Source: Litoribrevibacter albus (GTDB taxonomy: Bacteria; Pseudomonadota; Gammaproteobacteria; Pseudomonadales; Litoribrevibacteraceae). Taken from it: a DNA stretch of 64,000 bases. The notes under the pieces were generated by a model. It had not been told where the DNA came from. It searched no databases and was given only the letters and a program-made list of their open reading frames with translations. Shown in pieces: positions 26,588 through 36,034 of this stretch; position 1 is the stretch's first letter; each line of letters opens with the position of its first letter. The position numbers and the translations under genes were made by a program. Location of the stretch: assembly GCF_030159995.1 (NCBI RefSeq), contig NZ_BSNM01000016.1, positions 788,937-852,936 of the forward strand, written 5' to 3'.

Positions 26588-28879
26588 ATGCTTAAAACCC
26601 TTAGAGGCATTGTACAGGAAGTTAATAGTGCAGGGGATTTACAAACCGCCCTGGACATTATTGTGCGCCGTGTACGTGAAGCCATGAGTACTCAAGTATG
26701 CTCCGTGTATTTGTGGGAGCCAGACACGCATGAGTATGTGTTAATGGCGACTGAGGGCTTAAAAAAATCTTCCATCGGCCGTGTTCGATTGAGTTCCGCG
26801 CAAGGGCTGGTCGGCTTAGTTGGTGTTCGTGAAGAACCGATTAACCTGGACGATGCGCCTGAGCATCCAAATTATCAATATTTCCCTGAAACGGGTGAAG
26901 AGCAATTTCACTCTTTCCTTGGCGTTCCTATCATCCACCATCGTCGAGTGCTCGGCGTTTTGGTCGTTCAGCAGAGAGAGCGTCGTCGCTTCGATGAAGG
27001 TGAAGAAGCCTTTCTGGTGACTATGTCTGCTCAGTTAGCGGGCGTGATTGTTCACGCCGAAGCAACGGGTAAAATTACCGAATTTAATAAGCGCGACAGC
27101 AAGTCCAAACTTAAAAAAGACCAGCAATTCAAAGGTGTCTCTGGTGCACCCGGAATTGCGATCGGTCATGCGGTGGTGATGATCCGTTCGGCGGATTTAG
27201 ATCAGGTACCGAGTAAACCTGCGAATAATATAGAGGCGGAACAAACGCTGTTCCGCGAAGCACTGGAAGCGGTGCGACGAGACATTCGGATGGCTGGCGA
27301 TAAACTGGCCGATCAGTTGCGACCGGAAGAGCAAGCCTTGTTCGACGTGTACCTGAACATGCTGGATGATGAGGCGTTGGGAGCCGAGGTACGATCACTG
27401 ATCGCTGGTGGAGAATGGGCTCAGGGTGCTCTGTCCCAAGTGATTCGTCAATACGAACAGCATTTCAGTGTGATGGATGATCCGTATTTGCGTGAGCGTG
27501 CCACTGATATTCGTGATATGGGTATCCGCTTGCTAGAATACATGCAGTCTGCGAAGACGGCACCGATTGAATATCCGGATGATGCGATTCTTGTAGGTGA
27601 AGAAATCACCCCCACCATGTTGGCAGAGGTGCCGAAAGGTAAGTTGCAAGGCATTGTGTCGGTGGAAGGTTCCAGTAACTCGCATGTGGCAATTTTGGCA
27701 CGGGCGATGGGTATCCCGACCATTATGGGGGTTCAGGGGTTACCTTATTCTCGTCTGGACGGGAAACAGATCATCATCGATGGTTATCGCGGTAAAGTCT
27801 TTACCTTGTTTTCTGATCAGCTGTTGGAAAACTTCCGGGAAATTGTGGAAGAAGAAAAAGAGCTGGTCCGTGAACTGGATACGCTTAAAAACCTTCCGTG
27901 TGAAACCAAAGACAATCATCGCATCAAGCTTTGGGTGAATACCGGGTTGATGGCGGATGTGTTCCGATCTCTCGATCGTGGGGCTGAAGGTGTGGGACTC
28001 TACCGCACCGAAGTACCTTTTATGATTAAGGATCGCTTCCCCACTGAAAAAGAACAAATGCAAACTTATCGGGAGCAATTGAAGGCATTTGCTCCCAGTC
28101 CTGTGACCATGCGTACCTTGGACATAGGTGGTGATAAAGAGCTGAGTTACTTCCCTATCAAGGAAGATAACCCGTTCCTGGGCTGGCGCGGCATTCGAAT
28201 CACCCTTGATCATCCTGAAATCTTTTTGGTTCAGGTGCGGGCGATGATGAAAGCCTCTGAAGGGCTGAACAATTTACGAATCATGCTGCCCATGATTACC
28301 GGGACAGGTGAAGTCGAAGAAGCCATGCGGCTGATTCACCGAGCGTATTATGAAGTTTGTGAAGAAGGCTTCCATGTAGTGATGCCGGAAGTTGGAGTGA
28401 TGATTGAAGTTCCTGCAGCGGTTTATCAGACTCGGGAACTGGCGCAAATGGTTGATTTTATTTCGGTGGGCAGTAACGATTTGACGCAATACATTTTGGC
28501 GGTGGATCGTAACAACGCTCGTGTTGCCGATTTGTATCATTCATATCACCCTGCGGTGTTACAGGCATTGAAAAAAATTGCTGATGATGCCCACATGGAA
28601 AGCGTTCAGGTCAGTATTTGTGGTGAGTTAGCGGGTGACCCCATTGCGGCGCCGATTTTGTTAGCAATGGGTTATGACATCCTGAGTATGAACTCGGCTA
28701 GTTTACCCAAGGTAAAATACGTGGTGAGAAACATCAGTTACTCGTGGTCTCAGGAGTTGCTCGCACGGGTGATGATTGCTGACAGTCCTGAGGTGATCCA
28801 CAGTACCATTGAATTGGCGCTGGAAGATGCTGGTGTGCTCTCCTTTATTCGTCCACAAGGTGGCCGTAAAACAAGTTAA
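26588..28879 (+). CDS. ptsP: phosphoenolpyruvate-protein phosphotransferase PtsP (EI-Ntr)
   Basis: This 763-residue protein is Enzyme I of the nitrogen-related PTS. An N-terminal GAF domain (about 1-160) is followed by the EI phosphotransfer domain with EGSSNSHVAILARAMGIP, where His366 takes the phosphate from PEP, and the C-terminal PEP-binding TIM barrel with TLDIGGDKELSYFP, FISVGSNDLTQY and catalytic Cys678 in VSICGELAGDP. It phosphorylates NPr, linking nitrogen status to envelope and metabolic control. Length matches the family (about 750). A bidirectional terminator follows. Confidence 0.97.
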   Translation: MLKTLRGIVQEVNSAGDLQTALDIIVRRVREAMSTQVCSVYLWEPDTHEYVLMATEGLKKSSIGRVRLSSAQGLVGLVGVREEPINLDDAPEHPNYQYFPETGEEQFHSFLGVPIIHHRRVLGVLVVQQRERRRFDEGEEAFLVTMSAQLAGVIVHAEATGKITEFNKRDSKSKLKKDQQFKGVSGAPGIAIGHAVVMIRSADLDQVPSKPANNIEAEQTLFREALEAVRRDIRMAGDKLADQLRPEEQALFDVYLNMLDDEALGAEVRSLIAGGEWAQGALSQVIRQYEQHFSVMDDPYLRERATDIRDMGIRLLEYMQSAKTAPIEYPDDAILVGEEITPTMLAEVPKGKLQGIVSVEGSSNSHVAILARAMGIPTIMGVQGLPYSRLDGKQIIIDGYRGKVFTLFSDQLLENFREIVEEEKELVRELDTLKNLPCETKDNHRIKLWVNTGLMADVFRSLDRGAEGVGLYRTEVPFMIKDRFPTEKEQMQTYREQLKAFAPSPVTMRTLDIGGDKELSYFPIKEDNPFLGWRGIRITLDHPEIFLVQVRAMMKASEGLNNLRIMLPMITGTGEVEEAMRLIHRAYYEVCEEGFHVVMPEVGVMIEVPAAVYQTRELAQMVDFISVGSNDLTQYILAVDRNNARVADLYHSYHPAVLQALKKIADDAHMESVQVSICGELAGDPIAAPILLAMGYDILSMNSASLPKVKYVVRNISYSWSQELLARVMIADSPEVIHSTIELALEDAGVLSFIRPQGGRKTS

Positions 28880-28905
28880 AGACTGGCCTCGGAGCCAGTC
28901 TTTTT
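28878..28905. terminator. bidirectional terminator after ptsP
   Basis: GACTGGC (28881-28887) pairs with GCCAGTC (28894-28900) around CTCGGA, flanked by AAA and TTTTT. It lies between the convergent ptsP and quinone-oxidoreductase-like genes. Confidence 0.75.
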
Positions 28906-28915
28906 GTCAGTTGCT

Positions 28916-30016
28916 CTAGTTAAATCCTTCTAAAACGATCTTACCGATACTCTTAGATGTTTCGATCAGCTCATGGGCCTTGATCAGATTGTCTGCATTA
29001 ATGCTTCCAAAATTTGATCGAACGGTAGATTGGATACGTTCTTCTTCCATCAGTTCTGCAACCTTGTTGAGTAGATGATGTTGCGCCACCATGTCTCCTG
29101 TTTGGTACATGGAACGGGTAAACATAAATTCCCAATGCAAAGACAGGCTCTTACTCTTTAGTGCTCTGATATCGAGAGATTGAGGGTCATCAATCAGTGC
29201 CAGTTTTCCCTGAGGTTTTAGAACCTTGATGATTTCATCCAGATGCTGCTCGGTATGCGTGAGGCTGGCCACAGAGGAGACCTCAGGAATACCTAACCCG
29301 GTCAATTGTTCACTCAGCGATTGTCGGTGGTCAATCACATGATGAGCGCCTAGCTGATGTAACCACTGCTTACTTTCGTCTCGTGACGCGGTGGCGATGA
29401 TAGTTAACGACGTTAGCTGGCGTGCCAGTTGGATCAGAATGGAACCTACGCCACCGGCAGCACCTATGACTAATAGGGTGTCAGGTGCATTTTCGGTATG
29501 ACTCGCTTTGTCTGGATGATTCGATGTGTCTACAGCAAGTCGGTCAAACAGCAATTCCCAGGCAGTAATGGCGGTTAAAGGCAATGCGGCTGCTTCAGTA
29601 AAGCTGGCATTGTTTGGCATACGTCCTACGATGCGTTCGTCAACCAGCTGATATTCTGCGTTACTTCCGGAACGGGTGAGATCGCCGGCGTACCAGACTC
29701 TGTCGCCCGGTTGAAAGAGGGTAACGTCTGGCCCGACTGCTTTAACAATGCCGCTGGCATCCCATCCCAGTACTTTCCAGTCGTTGGCATCGGCAGAGAC
29801 GTTGGCGCGGATTTTTGTGTCCACGGGGTTAACTGAAATGGCTTTTACTTCCACCAGAAGATCCTGACCGGATACTTCTGGCATAGGTAGCTCTATGTCA
29901 GTAAGCGGGGCTGGGTGCTTGTCTGTATTCTTGCTTGAATTCGTGTCGTTGCTTGAATTCGTGTCGGATAAGGCATGTGCTTGTTGGTAGCCAATGGCGC
30001 GCATGGTGTGTGTCAT
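28916..30016 (-). CDS. zinc-type alcohol dehydrogenase-like / quinone oxidoreductase family protein
   Basis: This 366-residue MDR-superfamily protein has VKAISVNPVDTKIR, GWDASGIVKAVG and PGDRVWYAG in the N-terminal GroES-like domain and VIGAAGGVGSILIQLARQL as the NADPH-binding Rossmann motif. It lacks obvious catalytic zinc ligands and resembles the ZADH1/quinone-reductase branch. Residues about 18-32 contain a doubled DTNSS unit from an 18-bp tandem duplication. It follows the Old Yellow Enzyme gene by 47 nt on the same strand, and the two are likely one LysR-linked unit for electrophile or enone reduction. Confidence 0.85.
   Translation of the reverse strand: MTHTMRAIGYQQAHALSDTNSSNDTNSSKNTDKHPAPLTDIELPMPEVSGQDLLVEVKAISVNPVDTKIRANVSADANDWKVLGWDASGIVKAVGPDVTLFQPGDRVWYAGDLTRSGSNAEYQLVDERIVGRMPNNASFTEAAALPLTAITAWELLFDRLAVDTSNHPDKASHTENAPDTLLVIGAAGGVGSILIQLARQLTSLTIIATASRDESKQWLHQLGAHHVIDHRQSLSEQLTGLGIPEVSSVASLTHTEQHLDEIIKVLKPQGKLALIDDPQSLDIRALKSKSLSLHWEFMFTRSMYQTGDMVAQHHLLNKVAELMEEERIQSTVRSNFGSINADNLIKAHELIETSKSIGKIVLEGFN
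29931..29966. repeat. 18-bp tandem duplication inside the MDR gene
   Basis: The unit TTGCTTGAATTCGTGTCG occurs twice without gap (29931-29948 and 29949-29966). It is in frame and encodes two DTNSS-type units in a low-complexity N-terminal insert. Confidence 0.9.
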
Positions 30017-30063
30017 CTTAATGTCTCAGTTTGTTTGCTGTAATGTTTGTTAAGTTTGTTTAC

Positions 30064-31161
30064 TTAGTTGGCTGCTGATTGGTAATTTGGGTAGGTGGTG
30101 TAGCCTTCCTTCGAGCCGCCAAATAAGTGTTCGGGGGTGAACTCGCTTAAGGGCCATTGATGTTGAAGCCGGGCCGGAAAATCCGGGTTCGCGATGAAGG
30201 GTCGACCAAAGGCGATAATGTCGGCGTAGTTACGATGTAGTATGTCTCTGGCTTTCTCTGAGCCATAACCACCAGCCACTATAATGGCGCCGTTGAAGGT
30301 GCTGCGTAATTGCACTCGGAATTCCACTGGTACGGTGGGTGCGTCATCCCAGTCGGCTTCTGCAAGGTGTAGGTAGGCGATATCAAGTTTGTTGAGTTCT
30401 TGTGCGGCATGCAGAATAGTTGGAATGATGTCCGGGCAACTCATACCCCGAGCGGTAATGTAGGGCGCAAGACGTACACCAACGCGATCTGGCCCGATGG
30501 CCTCAGAGACGGCCTGACTGATTTCCAACAGAAAGCGCACTCGGTTCTCACGGCTTCCGCCAAATTTATCCTTGCGAATGTTTGAAGTGGTACGCAAGAA
30601 CTGGTCAATCAGATAGCCGTTGGCTGCATGTATTTCGACACCATCAAAACCTGCTTCGATGGCATTGATGGCGGCTTGTCGATAATCGTTGATGATGGCG
30701 TGGATTTCAGCGGTGGCTAATGCACGAGGTGTGGGGCAGTCTACCATGCTCCCTTGACCGTGATGGTCGGCTACCCACACTTGGGCTTCTGGGTTGATGG
30801 CCGATGGCGCAACCGGCGATCCGCCTTGATGAAAACTGCTGTGAGACATGCGGCCAACATGCCACAGTTGGAGAAAGATTTTTCCGTGTTTTTGATGCAC
30901 TGCGCGGGTTACTTTCTTCCAGCCTTCAATTTGCTCCTGGTTATGAATGCCGGGCGTGAAACTGTAACCCTGACCTTGTTCTGAAATTTGGGTGGCCTCA
31001 CTGATGATGAGCCCGGCACTGGCACGTTGGGCATAGTATTCGGCCATCATCTCATTCGGAATGTTGCCCGGCTGATCGGTCCGGCAGCGGGTCATTGGGG
31101 CCATGGCAACTCGGTTGGTGAGGTTATATTGGCCGACTCGAATAGAGCTAAATAAGGTCAT
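30064..31161 (-). CDS. Old Yellow Enzyme family alkene reductase
   Basis: This 365-residue FMN-dependent reductase has APMTRCRTD near the N-terminus, FLQLWHVGRMSH (FMN contacts), GFDGVEIHAANGYLIDQFLR (substrate His-Asn pair region) and a C-terminal IIAFGRPFIANPDFP. It matches NemA/OYE enzymes that reduce enones, nitro compounds and nitrate esters with NADPH. The ATG has GAGAG upstream. It is divergent from a LysR regulator 140 nt away, which is the common arrangement for inducible nemA-type genes. Confidence 0.93.
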   Translation of the reverse strand: MTLFSSIRVGQYNLTNRVAMAPMTRCRTDQPGNIPNEMMAEYYAQRASAGLIISEATQISEQGQGYSFTPGIHNQEQIEGWKKVTRAVHQKHGKIFLQLWHVGRMSHSSFHQGGSPVAPSAINPEAQVWVADHHGQGSMVDCPTPRALATAEIHAIINDYRQAAINAIEAGFDGVEIHAANGYLIDQFLRTTSNIRKDKFGGSRENRVRFLLEISQAVSEAIGPDRVGVRLAPYITARGMSCPDIIPTILHAAQELNKLDIAYLHLAEADWDDAPTVPVEFRVQLRSTFNGAIIVAGGYGSEKARDILHRNYADIIAFGRPFIANPDFPARLQHQWPLSEFTPEHLFGGSKEGYTTYPNYQSAAN

Positions 31162-31273
31162 AAGTGGTCTCTCGCAGTCAAAGGATTAGGTTGTTAAACA
31201 GGTGTGGCGTGTTCACTCTGTAATAATGAAATCAGTGTAATAACAGGATTAATTTTGAAAAATGACTTAGTAT

Positions 31274-31288
31274 TTGAATTAATTTCAA
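31274..31288. promoter_or_regulatory. LysR-type operator candidate
   Basis: TTGAA-N5-TTCAA is a perfect inverted repeat containing the T-N11-A pattern of LysR regulators. It lies 13 nt upstream of the lysR start, in the divergent region with the Old Yellow Enzyme gene. Confidence 0.45.
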
Positions 31289-31301
31289 AAAAATATTGAA
31301 A

Positions 31302-32201
31302 ATGAGTTCGATACAAGAATTACGTATATTTGTGGAAACGGCACGGCAAGGAGGATTGTCGGCGGCCGCTCGTCATCTGGATTTGTCGCCAGCGGTGACC
31401 AGTGCAGCAGTAAAACGATTGGAGTCCGAACTGGGAGCTCCGTTATTTATCCGCTCGACACGGCATCTGCGGTTGACCCATCAGGGTGAGGTGTTTTTGG
31501 ATCACTGCCAAAAGGCGCTGCAGTTGATTGATGATGGCTATCAGTCGGTACGTGCCGGCGAGACCGTTATTCAGGATGTCCTGCAAGTGTCTATGCCATC
31601 GGATATTGGCCGACGGCATTTGCTGTCCTGGTTGGATGAATTTCAACAAATGCACCCGAAGGTTGAGTTACGAGTGCAGCTATCAGATCGCTTGGTGAAC
31701 ATCTATCAACAGCCTATTGATATCGCATTTCGCTATGGCCCGCCGCCGGACAGCCGATTAATTGCCTTGCCTTTGCTGGCAGAGAATCGACGGGTGCTCT
31801 GTGCCTCACCTGAGTACCTGAACCAACAAGGTCTGCCTGAATCACCCGAATCGCTAAAAGACCACAACTGTTTGTGCTTCATGCTCGGCGATGAGGTGCA
31901 TAATCGTTGGCACTTTTCGTTGGCCGGGCAACCTATCACGGTAAAGGTCCGGGGTAATCGAGTGGCTGATGATGGCGACGCCGTGCGGCGTTGGGCTCTT
32001 TCCGGTCAGGGCGTTGCTTATAAATCCCGACTAGATGTGGTGGAAGATTTAAGAGCCGGACGTTTGATCGAGCTATGTCCTGAATGGCAAACAGAAGCGG
32101 CGCCCTTTCATTTGATGTGTGGCGATCGTCGTTTGCTGACGCCTGCAGTTCAGGCATTGAAAGCGTTTGTGGCAGAGAAATGCGTGGCTCTGTACCACTA
32201 G
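31302..32201 (+). CDS. LysR family transcriptional regulator
   Basis: This 299-residue regulator has the N-terminal winged helix-turn-helix (LRIFVETARQGGLSAAARHL followed by LSPAVTSAAVKRLESELGAPLF) and a C-terminal effector-binding domain from about residue 90. The QISISYG-type segment is replaced by IDIAFRYGPPPDSRLIALPL, typical of the CrgA/AaeR-like branch. It probably controls the divergent Old Yellow Enzyme gene. The ATG at 31302 is preferred; a TTG at 31296 would add two residues. No clear ribosome-binding site precedes either. Confidence 0.93.
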   Translation: MSSIQELRIFVETARQGGLSAAARHLDLSPAVTSAAVKRLESELGAPLFIRSTRHLRLTHQGEVFLDHCQKALQLIDDGYQSVRAGETVIQDVLQVSMPSDIGRRHLLSWLDEFQQMHPKVELRVQLSDRLVNIYQQPIDIAFRYGPPPDSRLIALPLLAENRRVLCASPEYLNQQGLPESPESLKDHNCLCFMLGDEVHNRWHFSLAGQPITVKVRGNRVADDGDAVRRWALSGQGVAYKSRLDVVEDLRAGRLIELCPEWQTEAAPFHLMCGDRRLLTPAVQALKAFVAEKCVALYH

Positions 32202-32239
32202 AAATGAGGTGACCGGGAGTTAGCTTGCCTTGATCTGGT

Positions 32240-34048
32240 TTATAGCATTGAGATAGTCGCGCTGTGATCTGCTTTGGTATCTCGATGATAGATGTCATCC
32301 CTGAATTGAATCATTCCATGATCGTCCACCCAGGCTGTCCAATACATCAAATAGACCGGGGTTTCCTGTTTTAATCCTAAATACATGGTGCGTTTATTTC
32401 GGTGTGCCCGCGCAATACGCTTCATATCCCAACCGGGGTTATCCTTGAGCAACTCGGCGGTCAATTCACGAGGCTTGGACACCCGTACACAGCCGGAACT
32501 CAACGCCCTCATCGAACGTTCAAACAATTTCGGTTGTGATGTGTCGTGCAGATAAATGGCGAAATCGTTATTGAGCGGGAATTTCACTTCACCCAAAGCG
32601 TTACCTCGGCCGGGCTTTTGTTCTAAGCGGTAGGGGAAGTGCTCAAGATCAATGTGTTTCCAGTCAATGCTTTTGGGGTCTATGACTTTACGTTCCGGCC
32701 CCGTGCCGCGCACAATTTCAATGCCACGTTTGGCTAAATACTTAGGGTTTTTCTTAGCTCTCGGCAGGACACTGGTTCGAGCAATGCGTGGTGGAATGGT
32801 CCAGGTGGGATTGAGCACTAAAGTGCGCATGTTCTGCACGAGAATGGGGGTACGGCGACTGGCTCGTCCAACAATGATATCCATCTCTAACGTGGTTTTC
32901 CCGTCATCCACCACTTGCAGGGTGTAATCGGCAATGTTTGCCATGATGTAACGAGCGCCCAGAGTCTCAGGAAGATAGCGCCAGCGTTTCATATTAACGG
33001 CGATTTGATGAATACGTTGATCCGGGGTGATGTTGAGTTGGGCTCGAGTGTTTTCATCGAGAATGCCGTTGGGATGAAGGCCATGTCGGCGTTGGAATTG
33101 TTTTAACGCTTCAACCAGATTGGCGTCGAAATAGTCCTGATGTGGTTGAAGTTCATTCCCGGGAAAATTAAGCGGGGTATTGAAGTCCCGTGCCGCCAGT
33201 TCGAGAAAGTTATGCGCAGGAATCATTTGGAAACTGTGATTGAACAAGTCTCCTAACAACGCCAGTCGTGTTCTGAGTTGAATTACTTCTGGGTGATGAT
33301 CCCCCATTTTTAATTCGCTTTCCTCGCTGAAAGGGGTCCAGGAATACTCCGATTGCGCCAGCTTCAGGTAATAATCGAGGGCATCTCTGAGTTTTAAATA
33401 CCCTGAGTGCTGAGGCGTCAGTACTTGCTCAATTAAACTTTGCAGTTGGTCGCGTGGCAATTCACCGTCCAGAAGACTGATGGCTTCAGGCGGTGCGGGG
33501 GAGGCATAATCTAGGTATTCCTGATGGGATGCGGCGGTTTTTATAATCGCGGGATGATCCGGTTCATTCTGGTTTGGAATGAGTGCGCCAGACAGGGCAT
33601 CGTTGGCGTAACTTAGAAATGCATCGGTTAATAAGACATCAAGGTGAGTGACTTCCTTCGGGTGGGTTTGCATGCTTTGCAGACGATAGAGGATGTGATC
33701 CACATGGTAGGGGTAATTCTCTGGTTGATCGACGGCGTTTTCTTTGAGTGCTTGAACCAGAGATTGACCGGCGGGGGTCAGATCAAAATTATCAAACCAC
33801 AGCGTTTGATTTTTCATACGATGGTAAATCTGTGTTATCTGCTGCGGGTGTTCTAGCTGGCTTTCCTGAAAGTGATGCTGGGGGCGAGTCAGTAACTGAG
33901 TAATGTATTTTTCGGCCACAGGGATAGGCAAGATCGGTTTGATCTCGGATGCGGCAGACAAGGCAAAGGCCAGTGCGGAGGTACACAGTACCAATACACA
34001 AGAGATTGTAATGCCCGGATATAATTCGAATTTCTTTCGTTCAGCCAT
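32240..34048 (-). CDS. L,D-transpeptidase, YcbB/LdtD-like
   Basis: This 602-residue envelope protein has one N-terminal hydrophobic signal-anchor (about residues 10-32), an extended helical region, a peptidoglycan-binding repeat (VEALKQFQRRHGLHPNGILD) and a C-terminal YkuD catalytic domain. The catalytic motif is present: His in YLHDTSQP and SSGCVRVSKP with Cys520. The length and domain order match E. coli YcbB/LdtD (615), which makes 3-3 crosslinks and allows beta-lactam-resistant synthesis. It converges with the LysR gene with a 38-nt gap and no obvious terminator. Confidence 0.93.
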   Translation of the reverse strand: MAERKKFELYPGITISCVLVLCTSALAFALSAASEIKPILPIPVAEKYITQLLTRPQHHFQESQLEHPQQITQIYHRMKNQTLWFDNFDLTPAGQSLVQALKENAVDQPENYPYHVDHILYRLQSMQTHPKEVTHLDVLLTDAFLSYANDALSGALIPNQNEPDHPAIIKTAASHQEYLDYASPAPPEAISLLDGELPRDQLQSLIEQVLTPQHSGYLKLRDALDYYLKLAQSEYSWTPFSEESELKMGDHHPEVIQLRTRLALLGDLFNHSFQMIPAHNFLELAARDFNTPLNFPGNELQPHQDYFDANLVEALKQFQRRHGLHPNGILDENTRAQLNITPDQRIHQIAVNMKRWRYLPETLGARYIMANIADYTLQVVDDGKTTLEMDIIVGRASRRTPILVQNMRTLVLNPTWTIPPRIARTSVLPRAKKNPKYLAKRGIEIVRGTGPERKVIDPKSIDWKHIDLEHFPYRLEQKPGRGNALGEVKFPLNNDFAIYLHDTSQPKLFERSMRALSSGCVRVSKPRELTAELLKDNPGWDMKRIARAHRNKRTMYLGLKQETPVYLMYWTAWVDDHGMIQFRDDIYHRDTKADHSATISML

Positions 34049-34215
34049 AGTTTAATTATGGACAGACCACAGAATATGTGTCCGAGTTTTCGGTTACAGT
34101 TTGAATCAGTTATCGCCTGTTTTGTGAAGACGTTTAAGTCTGGTCAGGAATCGGATCACATTCTAAAAGCGAATTTTCAGAAAGCAAACCGGCGTTGCTG
34201 ATAGGTTCCGCTTTC

Positions 34216-35034
34216 CTATAGCAAATAAGGCTTTTGTATGGAATGTTGTGCTGGCACTTTCTGGAAATGTTTGGCTTTCCAGGAAAATTCCTGCTGTGAT
34301 GCCATTTCTCCGGTAGCAAACCAGTTACTCTCTCTGAAATAACACTTCGATTTTTGATCCTGCCAAAACACGCTGGTGCATCGGGTACCGTAGGTCGGAC
34401 TGACAATAAAGGCCGATGACAGTATGTGCTCCATCTCTTTCGGAATGCCGGTGTCCGGTAGTAATTCATGGGCGTAAGGCGTTCTGTCGGACAAGGTGTT
34501 GGTCAATGTATCCGGATTAATCTGATCTTCAATAATGGCGTGCTGTAAGTGCGATTTTACCGCCTGGACTTTCGGCCAGGGAGTATCAAGAAACGCATTA
34601 CTGAGTCCATACAGTCCAGGGGGAAGTGATAAGAAGCCTCGGTTCAGGCTGTTGCAGTAAAACAGCTTTCCCGATTCATAGATCAGCAGATTGAACGGAT
34701 TAAAGAGATGACAACGATCACTCAGCTGTTTGAGGTACTGCTCGGCCGGGATGTTTTGGACTATGTAGTCGCTGACGATTTTGCCTCGTGACAAGGCTTG
34801 CTCTGCCTGAGGCGCCCGCCCCATACGCACATTGGTCAGACAGATCAAACGGCCGTGATGATCCGACGCCATCCAGCTGCCGCCAGCACTGAGATCCTTG
34901 CCTGCCACGACACTCGGCGCATCCGGCCACCAGTGTGCAGGGTGAGCTTGGCGATGGTGGTATTCATCACGATTAGCCACTGCAACTAAAGGGTATTCTG
35001 GATGTACTTTATAGGCTAAGGCCACTAGGCACAT
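34216..35034 (-). CDS. NRDE family protein (TANGO2-like)
   Basis: This 272-residue protein begins MCLVALAYKVHPEYPLVAVANRDE in sections: the Cys2 at the N-terminus and the NRDE motif (residues 21-24) define the NRDE/TANGO2 family, related to Ntn hydrolases. AGKDLSAGGSWMA and LTNVRMG follow as expected. Bacterial and animal members are linked to haem trafficking or metabolite handling; the bacterial role is not settled. It precedes the L,D-transpeptidase on the same strand by 167 nt. Confidence 0.92.
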   Translation of the reverse strand: MCLVALAYKVHPEYPLVAVANRDEYHHRQAHPAHWWPDAPSVVAGKDLSAGGSWMASDHHGRLICLTNVRMGRAPQAEQALSRGKIVSDYIVQNIPAEQYLKQLSDRCHLFNPFNLLIYESGKLFYCNSLNRGFLSLPPGLYGLSNAFLDTPWPKVQAVKSHLQHAIIEDQINPDTLTNTLSDRTPYAHELLPDTGIPKEMEHILSSAFIVSPTYGTRCTSVFWQDQKSKCYFRESNWFATGEMASQQEFSWKAKHFQKVPAQHSIQKPYLL

Positions 35035-35131
35035 GACGGCTTTCCCGGTTTGGATCGTTAATTATCGTTCTATCTTAGAAAAATCGATGCAATAATAGCC
35101 AGCTTTTTATTGTAACCAAAAGGACATATTG

Positions 35132-35917
35132 ATGGTTGTCTTGGTCTATTTAGCGGTGGGTGCTGTCGCTGGATTGTTGGCGGGGTTGTTTGGTATCGGC
35201 GGTGGCATGATCATTGTGCCGGCGTTGGTTTTGGCGTTTGAAGCGCAGCAGGTGAACCCGGAGGTGTTGACTCACCTGGCGGTGGGCACATCGTTAGCCA
35301 CTATTGTCTTTACTTCGATCAGTTCGATACGAACCCATAACCAGAAAGGCGGAGTGGATTGGTCTGCCTTCAAGAAAATCTCGGTGGGTATTGTGATTGG
35401 TTCTGCGTTGGGGGTGGCAACCGCCGACCAACTCAGTGGCGAACATTTGCAAAAAATCATTGGAACCTTCGCGTTATGTGCGGCGGCCCAAATGGCCTTT
35501 CAATTAAGCCCTAAACCGACGCGTCAATTGCCGGGTTCGGTGGGTCTTGGTCTGGTCGGTAGCTTTATCGGCTGGGCATCTGCGATTTTTGGTATTGGTG
35601 GCGGTACTCTATCTGTGCCGTTTCTCACCTGGTGTAATGTCAAAGTGCAGCGAGCGATTGGTACGGCTGCGGCGATAGGATTCCCTATTTCCGTGATCGC
35701 TGCGATAACCAATGTGTTGGTAGGCTGGGACAAACAGGGACTCCCTGAGTGGAGTACCGGCTATGTCTATTGGCCGGCTTTCCTTGGTATTGTTATTACC
35801 AGTGTGTTCTTTGCCCGTCAGGGCGCTAAGCTGGCGCATCGATTACCACCCTTGGTATTGAAACGTATTTTTGCGTGCTTATTGGTCGTTGTGGGTACAC
35901 GTTTCTTACTTGCGTAA
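35132..35917 (+). CDS. TauE/SafE (TSUP) family membrane transporter
   Basis: This 261-residue protein has about eight hydrophobic segments in two repeats, each with a glycine-rich GIGGG motif: GLFGIGGGMIIVPALVL in the first and FGIGGGTLSVPFLTW in the second. The family exports or imports sulfur-containing anions such as sulfite or sulfoacetate, but the substrate here is unknown. The ATG at 35132 follows AAAGGACAT; TTG at 35129 is also in frame. In Pseudomonas a protein of this family precedes lgt, as here. Confidence 0.92.
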   Translation: MVVLVYLAVGAVAGLLAGLFGIGGGMIIVPALVLAFEAQQVNPEVLTHLAVGTSLATIVFTSISSIRTHNQKGGVDWSAFKKISVGIVIGSALGVATADQLSGEHLQKIIGTFALCAAAQMAFQLSPKPTRQLPGSVGLGLVGSFIGWASAIFGIGGGTLSVPFLTWCNVKVQRAIGTAAAIGFPISVIAAITNVLVGWDKQGLPEWSTGYVYWPAFLGIVITSVFFARQGAKLAHRLPPLVLKRIFACLLVVVGTRFLLA

Positions 35918-36034
35918 CGAACTTACTGTACTCTCTGGGTCTAACTAAAGGTTATTGCTAGGCCCATCCAGTTTTCAACCGTGTATTTACTGACAATTTA
36001 TTTTCTAACAAATTAACTAAAACGCAGGGACGTT

